DNA from: Opitutia bacterium
GTDB lineage: Bacteria > Verrucomicrobiota > Verrucomicrobiia > Opitutales > JANYDI01
DNA: 9,071 nucleotides
Reading direction: 5' to 3'
NCBI GenBank assembly: GCA_025363695.1
Contig: JANYDI010000060.1
Coordinates: 1 to 9,071 of the forward strand
The translations under genes and the position numbers were made by a program. Below the pieces are notes generated by a model, which was not told where the DNA came from, did not search any database, and was given only the letters and a program-made list of their open reading frames with translations. This document shows, one piece after another, positions 1-7,065 of the stretch; position 1 is the first letter of the stretch; every line of letters starts with the position of its first letter.

Positions 1-36
1 AAAGAAGTCAAAGAAATTTGGTAGATGAGGAATAGT

Positions 37-316
37 AAAAGGGCCAAGGGGAGCTCGCTCCCCTTGGATCCCCTTTCCGATGGGCGATTTTCAAAAATGC
101 GATGCATTTTTAAAAATCGCCCATCGGGATAGGCTATACAAGGCGCCCCACAGATCGCTTCGCGATCGAAGTGTACACTCATTTCGATCCCGAAGGGATC
201 GAGAGGGAGGCCTTAGTATAGGCTTCCCGATAGCGATTTTGCCAAAATACGTAGTATTTTGCAAAATCGCTATCGGAAAGGGGATCCTAAGGGGCGCAAG
301 CGCCCCTTGGCCTTTT
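37..316. repeat. Full modular palindromic repeat element (copy 1)
   Basis: Two half units lie head to head. The left half (about 41-171) has outer hairpin H1 at 44-67 (arms ccaaggggagc/gctccccttgg), long hairpin H2 at 77-127 (24-bp arms with one mismatch, loop gat) and small hairpin H3 at 153-167 (gatcgc/gcgatc). The right half (about 182-316) mirrors it: H3 at 186-200 (gatccc/gggatc), H2 at 227-276 (ccgatagcgatttt paired with aaaatcgctatcgg) and H1 at 289-308 (aaggggcgc/gcgcccctt). The outermost bases are also inverted repeats (aaaagg... and ...cctttt). All of this is directly visible. Similar units recur at 1294-1588, 6912-7021 and 8731-8865. The behaviour is like a REP/BIME or MITE; no transposase is encoded. 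Open frames running through it are by-products of the palindromes and are not called as genes. Confidence 0.88.
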
Positions 317-339
317 ACATCCTTGGCCCTTTATATTTC

Positions 340-367
340 TTGACATCTAAAGCAAGAACGGTATAGA
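340..367 (+). promoter_or_regulatory. Sigma70-like promoter of the lipoprotein gene
   Basis: A perfect -35 hexamer TTGACA (340-345) is followed after 16 bases by TATAGA (362-367), which matches the -10 consensus at four of six positions. The expected start of transcription is near 374, only about 5 bases before the ATG at 379. The mRNA would therefore be nearly leaderless, which fits the absence of a Shine-Dalgarno sequence in front of that ATG. Prediction from consensus only. Confidence 0.55.
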
Positions 368-378
368 AACAAGACTCA

Positions 379-1296
379 ATGAACCTTGCCTTTGCTTTTT
401 TTCGTATTTTCTGCTGTTTGTGGGCCCTGGGGGCCACGGGGTGCCGGGTGGCCATGATCAACCTCACGCCGGAGAACACTCCCACCAACCCATCGTCGCG
501 CTATGGCTTTTCGATGCAAGTCAAGGGCATCCATTCCAAAGTCAACGACCAGGAGATACAAAGCTACTTGGTCATCGATGGCAAACGGCATCCGATGAAG
601 CCCACAACCACGCCGCGTGTGTTCAGTGTTGATTACAAAGTCCCCTCAGGTCAGCAGCAGGCGGCCTATTACTTCGATGTGGACTATACTACTAAGAAAA
701 GCGGAGAGCGCTATGATAGGCACTTTAAATCCATGCTTTATCGTCTAAACTTGATCGATAAATACGTAACGTTAGAAACCCAACGCGCGCTTGTGGGCTC
801 TCAGATAGGCCTGGTAGGCCGCGGTTTTACCCCTGAGGACAGGATCCTTGTGGGGGGCCGCCAAGCTGAAACACAATACGCTTCCACCAACGCCCTGAGC
901 ATCATCGTCCCGAATCTGCCCGTCAACGAGCGCTATCCGGTGGAATTGCTTTCTGAAGGCGAATCCATCCTCGTAGGCACTCTGCAAATTGACAGCGCCT
1001 GCCTCACGGTCGAAAGCGACCACTTCGGGCCCGATGGCACGCTCCATCTGGAATCCGGCCAGGAAGCAGAGCTGTACCTCGAAATCCAGGCCCCCGCCCC
1101 CAAGGGCGGTCTGGCCATAGACATCACCACCGACATCCCCGATAGCGTCATCATGCCCAAGGTCAAAATCAAAGAAGGCCAGACGCAGGCCAGCATCCCC
1201 ATCACCGGCGACGCCCCCGGCCAAGGAGAGCTGTTCTTCTCGGCGGAGGGGTATAGTGAAGTGTCGGTTCCGGTGAGTGTTGGGAGTAAAGTATAA
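379..1296 (+). CDS. Predicted lipoprotein with Ig-like/IPT-TIG-like domains
   Basis: The 305-residue product begins with a signal sequence: a short N-terminus, a hydrophobic stretch rich in F, L and A (about residues 3-19) and a lipobox-like ATGC with the candidate lipidated cysteine at residue 22. This supports the ATG at 379 even though no ribosome binding site is visible. The mature part looks all-beta: an N-terminal domain (about 28-125), an IPT/TIG-like middle (about 127-204, containing VGRGFTPEDRILVGG) and a C-terminal Ig-like domain (about 208-302, containing DIPDSVIMPKVKI and GYSEVSVPVSV). I recall similar three-part proteins in Verrucomicrobiota of the Opitutae type, but this was not searched. 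The role is unknown; an envelope-anchored adhesive or structural function is inference. The gene stands alone between two full repeat elements, and its TAA stop (1294-1296) lies in the first bases of element 2, so its 3' end may have been set by that element. Confidence 0.78.
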   Translation: MNLAFAFFRIFCCLWALGATGCRVAMINLTPENTPTNPSSRYGFSMQVKGIHSKVNDQEIQSYLVIDGKRHPMKPTTTPRVFSVDYKVPSGQQQAAYYFDVDYTTKKSGERYDRHFKSMLYRLNLIDKYVTLETQRALVGSQIGLVGRGFTPEDRILVGGRQAETQYASTNALSIIVPNLPVNERYPVELLSEGESILVGTLQIDSACLTVESDHFGPDGTLHLESGQEAELYLEIQAPAPKGGLAIDITTDIPDSVIMPKVKIKEGQTQASIPITGDAPGQGELFFSAEGYSEVSVPVSVGSKV

Positions 1297-1588
1297 AGGC
1301 CAAGGGGCGCTTGCGCCCCTTGGATCCCCTACAGGTAGCGATTTATTAAAATACTACGTATTTATAATAAATCGCTACCTGGAAGGAAATACAAGGCACC
1401 CCACAGATTCCTTCGGAATCGCTAAACCCAGCTCGAGGCAATTCATAAAATACTCCCGGATCGCTTCGCGATCTGTGGGGGGCTTAGTATACCTTCCCGA
1501 TAGGCGATTTTTATAAAATGCGTTAGCATTTTTAAAAATCGCCTATCGGAGGGGATCCTAAGGGGCACGAGTGCCCCTTAGCCCTTTA
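1294..1588. repeat. Full modular palindromic repeat element (copy 2)
   Basis: This copy has the same plan as the one at 37-316. Left half: H1 at 1300-1323 (ccaaggggcgc/gcgccccttgg), H2 at 1332-1381 (caggtagcgattta paired with taaatcgctacctg), then a tatacaaggc-like inner segment and H3 at 1409-1423 (gattcc/ggaatc). Right half: H3 at about 1459-1473 (gatcgc/gcgatc), an inner segment reading tgtggggggcttagtata, H2 at 1497-1549 (ccgataggcgattttt paired with aaaaatcgcctatcgg) and H1 at 1558-1581 (a perfect palindrome with arms ctaaggggcac/gtgccccttag). The ends are taaaggcc and gccctttaa, an inverted pair. The element fills the whole gap between two convergent genes and includes both stop codons. 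It could act as a two-way transcription barrier, but H1 is not followed by a clear T tract on either strand, so it is not a textbook intrinsic terminator. Confidence 0.88.
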
Positions 1589-3580
1589 AAACTCTTCACC
1601 CAAAGCCGCCAGCAACTGCTCTTCGTCCCATATACATATGCCCAACTCCTTCGCCTTTGCATACTTGGAGCCTGGGTCTTGGCCGACAACGAGGTAGTCG
1701 ACCTTGCTGCTGAGCGTGGCAACTACGCGAGCGCCTAGGGCCTCGAGGCGCTCGCAGGCTTCGGCTCGGGTGAGGGCCTGAAGGGTTCCCGTCAGTACAA
1801 AACGTTTTCCGGCTAAGGGGTTTTGGGGATGCGCGGGGGGGCTGTGTTGAGTGCCGACTCCGAGGGCCTCGAGACGATCCAGGAGCTCCTGGTTGGCAGG
1901 ACTGGCGAAAAAGTGCACGATGCTTGCGGCGCCTAAAGGCCCTACTCCGGGTAAGCGGCTCAGAGTCGGCACATCGGCTTGGCGCAGGATGGCCATACTG
2001 CCCAGAGCGCTTACGAGCTCCTTGGCCATCGTGGCTCCTACTAGGGGAATCCCCAATCCATGGACGACACGCCATAAAGGGGCTTGGCGGCTGGCCTCTA
2101 TGGCTTCTAAAAGGTTTTGGACGGCACGTTCCTTAAACTGCGGTAGGCACAGGAGGTCCTGGGGGGTCAGCGCGTATATATCGGCAAAATCACCTACGCC
2201 GCTGCGCTCCACAAGCAGGGCTATCACGGCCTCGCCCAGGTGCTTGATGTCCATGGCCTGGCGGGAGGCAAAATGTTCCAGTCGCCGCCGAACTTGGGCC
2301 GGGCACGTGGCATTGAGGCAACGCCAGGCAACTTCTTGCGGCAAGCGCGTCAAGGCGCCCTCACAGGAAGGGCAGTTTTTGGGAAATACAAACGCAGGCG
2401 TGTCCGGTTGTCGGCGTTCGAGCACTACGGACACTATGGCGGGGATGACTTCTCCGGCTTTTTCCAAAACAACCCAATCGCCTACCCGAATGTCTTTGCG
2501 AGCAATCTCATCGGCATTGTGTAGGGTGGCGCGGACGATACGCGATCCGTCCAGAACCACGGGCTCCAGCTGGGCTACGGGGGTCACCACGCCCGTGCGC
2601 CCGACTTGCAAAGTGATGGCATGCAGACGCGTTTGCGCTTGGCTGGGAGCAAATTTGTACGCGATGGCCCAACGCGGCGCCTTGGCCGTTGCCCCGAGTT
2701 GTTTTTGAAAAGCACGCTCGTTGAGCTTTAAAACGGCCCCATCGGTTCCATAAGGGAGGGTATGCCTGAGGACGTCCAGTTGCTCTATGACCTTCCAGGC
2801 CTCAGCTAGGCCCTGTACGACAAAAAAAGGTTCATTTACCGGCAGCTCCCAAGCTTTTAGGGTAGTTAAAAAGGCTTCTTGGGTTTCCCACGCCTGCTCA
2901 GAACAGGCTCCCAAGCCGTAAAACAACAGCTTTAAAGAACGCTTTTGCGCGGCCTTGGGATCCAGTAGCTTGAGGCTTCCAGCGGCCAAATTCCGTGCAT
3001 TGGCAAAGGGCGTCAAGCCGTCCTCCTCACGCTCCTGGTTGATACGCTCAAAGTCGGATTGCAACAAGTACACCTCGCCCCGAAGTTCCAGGTAGTCAAA
3101 GGGGGCCGCTATGCGCTGGATTTTGGGCAGATGCAATAAATTCAACGTAACATCGTCGCCTTCAAGCCCATTGCCACGGGTCACCACGCGCAGCAATTGG
3201 CCTTTTTGGTAAACGCAACTAACAGCCACGCCATCGACCTTAGGCTCCACGCAATAGGTCGGCAACTGCCCCAGGGCCCCCTGCAGACGCTTCTCAAAGG
3301 CCTGCAATTCCTCAAAACTATAGGCGTTATCGAGGCTCAACATGGGCTCACTATGGGCTACCTGCACAAAACCCGGCCGCCTATCATCCCCCACCCCTGC
3401 GGCCGCTGGCACTCCCGCAAACAAAGGATACGCGGCCTCCAGGTCCGACAGTTGCCGCTTAAGCGCGTCATATTGAGCATCCGTAATCACTGGAGCAGCC
3501 TCCCCGTAGTAGAGGGCATCATGCCGCGCAAGCGTTTCCCGTAAGGCTGCTATCGACGCCGTTGCGTCCGTTTTTTGCAT
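1586..3580 (-). CDS. ligA: NAD-dependent DNA ligase LigA
   Basis: LigA seals single-strand nicks in DNA using NAD+ during replication and repair. The 664-residue product is full length for the family and has its domains in order. The N-terminal Ia domain contains YYGEAAPVITDAQYDAL (about 24-40). In the adenylation domain the catalytic lysine is K114 in the KVDG motif, followed by TRGNGLEGDDVT (134-145), ELRGEVY (165-171) and NARNLAAGSLK (194-204). An OB-fold follows (about 320-400; QVGRTGVVTPVAQLEPV). A four-cysteine zinc finger uses C403, C406, C421 and C426. Tandem helix-hairpin-helix repeats come next (about 430-565), then a C-terminal BRCT domain (about 588-664). The ATG start gives the expected N-terminus, but no Shine-Dalgarno sequence precedes it. 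A weak -10-like TAAAAT lies upstream on the minus strand, around 3615-3620. The gene diverges from the LRR gene and converges on the lipoprotein gene; its TAA stop (1586-1588) lies in the end of repeat element 2. Confidence 0.98.
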   Translation of the reverse strand: MQKTDATASIAALRETLARHDALYYGEAAPVITDAQYDALKRQLSDLEAAYPLFAGVPAAAGVGDDRRPGFVQVAHSEPMLSLDNAYSFEELQAFEKRLQGALGQLPTYCVEPKVDGVAVSCVYQKGQLLRVVTRGNGLEGDDVTLNLLHLPKIQRIAAPFDYLELRGEVYLLQSDFERINQEREEDGLTPFANARNLAAGSLKLLDPKAAQKRSLKLLFYGLGACSEQAWETQEAFLTTLKAWELPVNEPFFVVQGLAEAWKVIEQLDVLRHTLPYGTDGAVLKLNERAFQKQLGATAKAPRWAIAYKFAPSQAQTRLHAITLQVGRTGVVTPVAQLEPVVLDGSRIVRATLHNADEIARKDIRVGDWVVLEKAGEVIPAIVSVVLERRQPDTPAFVFPKNCPSCEGALTRLPQEVAWRCLNATCPAQVRRRLEHFASRQAMDIKHLGEAVIALLVERSGVGDFADIYALTPQDLLCLPQFKERAVQNLLEAIEASRQAPLWRVVHGLGIPLVGATMAKELVSALGSMAILRQADVPTLSRLPGVGPLGAASIVHFFASPANQELLDRLEALGVGTQHSPPAHPQNPLAGKRFVLTGTLQALTRAEACERLEALGARVVATLSSKVDYLVVGQDPGSKYAKAKELGICIWDEEQLLAALGEEF

Positions 3581-3668
3581 AGAGAACAGTTTTAGACAAA
3601 ACAGCTGCCTCGGAGCAAGGATTTTAATGCATTTTTCATGATAAGTAGTTATCGTTTAAAAATTTACG

Positions 3669-3697
3669 TTGACATTCGTTTTTGATACGGGTACTGT
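3669..3697 (+). promoter_or_regulatory. Candidate promoter of the LRR protein gene
   Basis: A perfect TTGACA (3669-3674) is followed after 17 bases by TACTGT (3692-3697), which matches the -10 consensus at only three of six positions. Transcription would start near 3704, giving a leader of about 50 bases before the ATG at 3757. The divergent region 3581-3756 is A+T-rich and also has to hold the ligA promoter, which I could not place confidently. Confidence 0.45.
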
Positions 3698-3741
3698 TGC
3701 GGCATTACGCTTAGGTGTATTTTCTGATCAAGGAAATTATT

Positions 3742-3746
3742 GAGGG
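3742..3746 (+). promoter_or_regulatory. Ribosome binding site that decides the LRR gene start
   Basis: GAGGG ends 10 bases before the ATG at 3757. The alternative in-frame GTG at 3715 has no purine-rich site in front of it, and it would place 14 extra residues before the positively charged start of the signal peptide. The ATG at 3757 is therefore preferred. Confidence 0.5.
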
Positions 3747-3756
3747 CGTTTTTGTC

Positions 3757-6700
3757 ATGAAAATCAAAATGTGTCTACGTACGACTAAATACTTAAACGC
3801 TGTGATGCACGCATCGCTACTCATGTTGGTAAGTTTTTCAGGAGAGGTGAGAGGGATGGATGGGGATAATCCGGGACTCCCTCGGCGTGTAGGGAAGCTG
3901 AATGATAAGAATACCCAAGCGCATATCATGCGCTATGCTGGACTGAAAAAAATGGAAAGGAGCGCTTCGTTGAACTCACCCTTAGGCGCACCCGAAGCAC
4001 ATCACCACAAACCGCTGATATCGGGGCTAGGAAAATCTGAAAGCTCCCTGGCCGCTAGGCCCAGGGACGGGACAGAAAGAAGCCCTCAGAAACCTGAAGT
4101 CACCGAAACCCAAGGAAGATCTTTCCTTGTGGAAAGCCAAGAAGGATCTTTTGTTATCAGTAAAAGCTTCGATTCTATGGACATGGAGGATATGATTGCC
4201 TTTCGCAAAAAGGTAGCCTTTATCACCCGCGTTAGATTTGATCCTGCTATTGCTGGTGATATTGTTGACGATGACCTGGCAACGCTCATTGGTGCCTGCC
4301 GGTACCTGAAAACGTGTTCGCTCAAAGGCTGCTCTCGCGTCACGGATAACGGAATTAATGGCATTTTGCAGCTAAGGCCCGATCTGAAAATTACCAAAGA
4401 TGAGCCCATCCTTAGCCCACATTTCTTCCTGGCCGCTCCGGACTTGCCAAAAGCCAACGGTACGATTGCTTTGGATGCCACCCGGCGAACTACATCCCTT
4501 TCTACGGGTGAGACTACAAATACTACCCGGAAATCTATATCCCCCACTACCTCTAGGTCCGGGAGCATAGTCGGAGGCATAATAGAAGCAAGCCATCAAA
4601 AACCCAACTATCCACCTCCACCACTACAGCATTCCATGTCCGAAGCTTCACCGCTGTCACCACGTGTCCTAGTTCTCATAAAAAAAGAGAGGAGACGTAC
4701 CACCATAGACCTCGACACAACTAGGCGTGATAATCTCCTCCATGACTTTAATAAACTCATCGCTGAGGAACCTGAAGTTACTGGAGTACCCACACAAACT
4801 TCCGAAACCTTACCGCCATCGCCGTGTACTGTAAAATTACTCGCTAGGCCCGACGCTGCCTTAAAGTTGCCGAAACCTCTCACTCAGCCTTCCGAAGACC
4901 CTGAAGCTCCCAGATATGATGAACCCAGCATCAACGTAGCGCCTACGAGCATGAACGGCCAAACCTGTGCTCTCAGATTTTCTTCGCGCATTGCAAAACC
5001 ACTAGTGAAGCACGCACACTGCCTCAGCGTAGTCCCTCCGAGCATAAATGGTCAGGGGTATCTCAATTTTTGCGTGCTAGGCAAATCTCTAGAGTCCATT
5101 AGTATTCATACCAAACTTGCTCCCAATCTGACAGATAAGGATGTGTCGCTCATCATAAGAACCTGCCCTAAGCTGAGAGTATTGGATCTGAGCGGATGCA
5201 AGGAACTGGAGCTGAATGATGAAGGATTTGAGGCTATTGGCGAACTCTCCAACCTTGCTGAGCTCAACCTGTCTGGATGTGAAAAAATCACTGATTTAAC
5301 AATAATGAATCTTTTACCATTAAAACACCTAAGCTGGCTGTACCTAAACGGTTGTCGCGCTGTAACTGACGAGGGATTAGCGCTACTTACCCAAATGCAT
5401 AAACTGATTTGGCTAGAACTGGAAGTAGGGAAAGCCATTACCTCTAAAGGTCTCATCTTTTTAAACGAGCTCAAAGAGTTGCGACACCTTAATCTTTGGG
5501 GAGGAAGCGACCTTTTGGATACTGTTAGCTCAGACGCCATTGCTACCTTGGCCTGTGGACTCCCTAATCTTTCTTCACTTAACTTGTGCGAGCGCCACAC
5601 CATGGACACGAAGAAGAGCAAGGTCTACGTTCGGGAGGAATTAGACTTAATACGCCAAGACCCACATGCCTGGCTAAAATCTCAAAACGCTCGACGTTTG
5701 AGCATTAGTATCAATCCTAACGCCAGCCTAGCTGACTGTCAAGTCACTGGACTTGTTCAGTCCGGAATTCTCAAAAAATCGCATGGCCTTACCAAGACTC
5801 TGGGCCTTGGAACCTACCTACTGAAAAAACGCCCTACCCGAATGAGCCTCGTTGAGTATCCTGGTTTCAGGAATAAAGGCAAATATCTGGAAGCCTTAGC
5901 TTTTGACGATAGTATTTTTTCTAAGGTTTCTGACGGCGATGTTATTTATGTTTTAGATGCGTGCCCCAACCTACGCGTGCTTGACCTGAGTAGTTGCAGG
6001 CAAATAAGCGACATAAGCCCCGAAAACTTGTTTAGGAAATCTGCTTGTGGAGTATTCAATAACCTCTTTTGGCTCAATCTGAGTGGCTGCGAGCAGATAA
6101 CGGACCGAGGTACCCAATACGTATGCGCACTAAAAAAGCTTAAGGTATTAACGCTTTCTGGGTGTAAAAACATCACACCCAAAGGATTGCTGGACTTAAA
6201 GACCATGGAATCGCTCACTGTTCTAGACCTAGCCTATTGCCGCGAGATCACGGATGAGGTACTCCTAAATTTACCAGGAAGCCTAAAATGGCTCACCTTA
6301 ACGGATTGCGAACACATAACGGACTTGGGCTTAAGTTATCTTAGAAGTTGTACTCAGCTACAATCACTGGACCTCAGTGGCTGCAAGGAAGTAAAAAAAG
6401 TAGGATTAAACTACCTGCGCGCTCTCAGCAATACCATGGAAGAGCTAGACCTAAGCTGGTGCGAATGGATTGACAACGACGCCTTGTTTTGTCTCTATGA
6501 TCTTAAGAAGTTAAAATCGCTAAACTTGAACGGCTGCTACCAAATCGACCCCCGAGAGGTCCCTGCCCTACTAACGGCATTACCTAATCTTGAAAAATTT
6601 TCCTTTACCATACAGGACTATGACAAAGGAGCTATTGAAGATATTCGCAAGGACCCTCAGCGCTGGGTAAGAGCCGAATTAGACAGAAAGATCCCTGAAG

Positions 6701-6903
6701 ACCCAAAAATACGAAAACGTTGGCTCCTGGCTCAAAAAACTGCCGAACGCAGAGCTGCTCTCGCGGCTTTAGGCGCTGTCTTTAAAGCCGGCATAATCGC
6801 AGGCCTTATTCCTTCCGGCGCAGCCGATGCAGGAGACTACATTCTCACCACCGCCGACGAAGCAGCTAAGCTTTGGACTCAGCAAAAGGGACAACGACGC
6901 TAA
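3757..6903 (+). CDS. Large secreted leucine-rich-repeat protein (AMN1/FBXL-type LRRs)
   Basis: The 1048-residue product starts with a probable signal peptide: a basic N-terminus (MKIKMCLRTTKYLN), a hydrophobic core and a likely cleavage within about residues 27-34. LRRs of the cysteine-containing class (consensus LxxLxLSGCxxITDxGLxxL, as in eukaryotic AMN1/FBXL proteins and many bacterial host-associated proteins) fall in three modules: one repeat near 177-206, about six at 473-610 and about nine at 738-950. Each module opens with a similar cap (DDLATLIGACRYL, DKDVSLIIRTCPKL, DGDVIYVLDACPNL). The second and third close with IRQDPHAW (632-639) and IRKDPQRW (963-970). Residues about 211-436 are a Pro/Ser/Thr-rich linker. 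The C-terminal 75 residues are helical and basic, with an Ala/Gly-rich hydrophobic stretch (about 1000-1025). No F-box, catalytic motif or LPXTG anchor was seen. By eye its codons are more A/T-rich than those of ligA and pgi. A protein-binding role outside the cell, perhaps toward a host, is inference. Confidence 0.87.
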   Translation: MKIKMCLRTTKYLNAVMHASLLMLVSFSGEVRGMDGDNPGLPRRVGKLNDKNTQAHIMRYAGLKKMERSASLNSPLGAPEAHHHKPLISGLGKSESSLAARPRDGTERSPQKPEVTETQGRSFLVESQEGSFVISKSFDSMDMEDMIAFRKKVAFITRVRFDPAIAGDIVDDDLATLIGACRYLKTCSLKGCSRVTDNGINGILQLRPDLKITKDEPILSPHFFLAAPDLPKANGTIALDATRRTTSLSTGETTNTTRKSISPTTSRSGSIVGGIIEASHQKPNYPPPPLQHSMSEASPLSPRVLVLIKKERRRTTIDLDTTRRDNLLHDFNKLIAEEPEVTGVPTQTSETLPPSPCTVKLLARPDAALKLPKPLTQPSEDPEAPRYDEPSINVAPTSMNGQTCALRFSSRIAKPLVKHAHCLSVVPPSINGQGYLNFCVLGKSLESISIHTKLAPNLTDKDVSLIIRTCPKLRVLDLSGCKELELNDEGFEAIGELSNLAELNLSGCEKITDLTIMNLLPLKHLSWLYLNGCRAVTDEGLALLTQMHKLIWLELEVGKAITSKGLIFLNELKELRHLNLWGGSDLLDTVSSDAIATLACGLPNLSSLNLCERHTMDTKKSKVYVREELDLIRQDPHAWLKSQNARRLSISINPNASLADCQVTGLVQSGILKKSHGLTKTLGLGTYLLKKRPTRMSLVEYPGFRNKGKYLEALAFDDSIFSKVSDGDVIYVLDACPNLRVLDLSSCRQISDISPENLFRKSACGVFNNLFWLNLSGCEQITDRGTQYVCALKKLKVLTLSGCKNITPKGLLDLKTMESLTVLDLAYCREITDEVLLNLPGSLKWLTLTDCEHITDLGLSYLRSCTQLQSLDLSGCKEVKKVGLNYLRALSNTMEELDLSWCEWIDNDALFCLYDLKKLKSLNLNGCYQIDPREVPALLTALPNLEKFSFTIQDYDKGAIEDIRKDPQRWVRAELDRKIPEDPKIRKRWLLAQKTAERRAALAALGAVFKAGIIAGLIPSGAADAGDYILTTADEAAKLWTQQKGQRR
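4934..5110 (+). repeat. Imperfect internal duplication in the LRR protein linker
   Basis: Two consecutive segments of about 31 residues share the pattern V-x-P-x-S-[MI]-N-G-Q, then a phenylalanine and a K-x-L: VAPTSMNGQ starts at 4936 and VVPPSINGQ at 5029. They sit directly before the cap of the second LRR module. The DNA has diverged, so this is an old duplication or a structural repeat. Its function is unknown. Confidence 0.5.
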
Positions 6904-6911
6904 CCCACCAT

Positions 6912-7021
6912 CCGTGAAGACGGCTTGTATAGCCTATCCCGATAGCGATTTTGCCAAAATACGCAGTATTTTGCAAAATCGCTATCGGAAAGGGGATCCA
7001 AGGGGAGCTTGCTCCCCTTGG
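6912..7021. repeat. Half unit of the modular palindromic repeat (right-half type)
   Basis: The order is inner segment, H2, H1, as in the right half of a full element. A short hairpin ccgt/acgg (6912-6923) stands where H3 would be, then ttgtatagcctatccc (the inverse of the inner segment at about 125-142), H2 at 6939-6988 and H1 at 6998-7021 (ccaaggggagc/gctccccttgg). H2 differs from the H2 at 227-276 by a single base in 50, in the loop. The left half is absent: the LRR gene stop lies only 8 bases upstream. The unit lies between the convergent LRR gene and pgi. Confidence 0.85.
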
Positions 7022-7065
7022 CCCTTCCCTCTCCTCTCCTTCCCTTCTCTTCCCTCACCCCCCCT
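7022..7065 (+). other. Polypyrimidine tract at the 3' end of pgi
   Basis: Positions 7022-7056 are 35 consecutive pyrimidines. After a single A the run continues to 7065, so 43 of 44 bases are C or T, ending at the pgi stop codon. It directly extends the outer end of the half repeat element, and a related purine-rich flank lies outside the inverted unit at 8731. The pgi transcript would carry it as a purine run. Function unknown; such tracts can form triplex DNA. Confidence 0.7.

Noticed and set aside
80..343. 87-codon open frame through repeat element 1
   Set aside because: It is read across the palindromes; the same peptide motif (KIAHR..YKAPHRSLRDRS) reappears in the half unit at 8701-8925 only because the DNA repeats. 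No ribosome binding site or domain.
1300..1581. Rho-independent terminators at H1 hairpins
   Set aside because: The stems are strong, but no proper T tract follows on either strand, and H1 also occurs upstream of promoters, so it is not terminator-specific.
41..1588. CRISPR array
   Set aside because: The repeats are long inverted palindromes with no regular spacers and are dispersed through the window.
1851..2708. 285-codon open frame antisense to ligA
   Set aside because: Basic, Ser/Arg-rich composition typical of a shadow frame opposite a G+C-rich gene; LigA is unambiguous here.
3715..3756. GTG start adding 14 residues to the LRR protein
   Set aside because: No ribosome binding site, and it would precede an otherwise standard signal peptide; ATG at 3757 fits better.
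3757..6903. F-box protein (because the LRRs resemble FBXL proteins)
   Set aside because: No F-box-like segment was seen before any of the three LRR modules.
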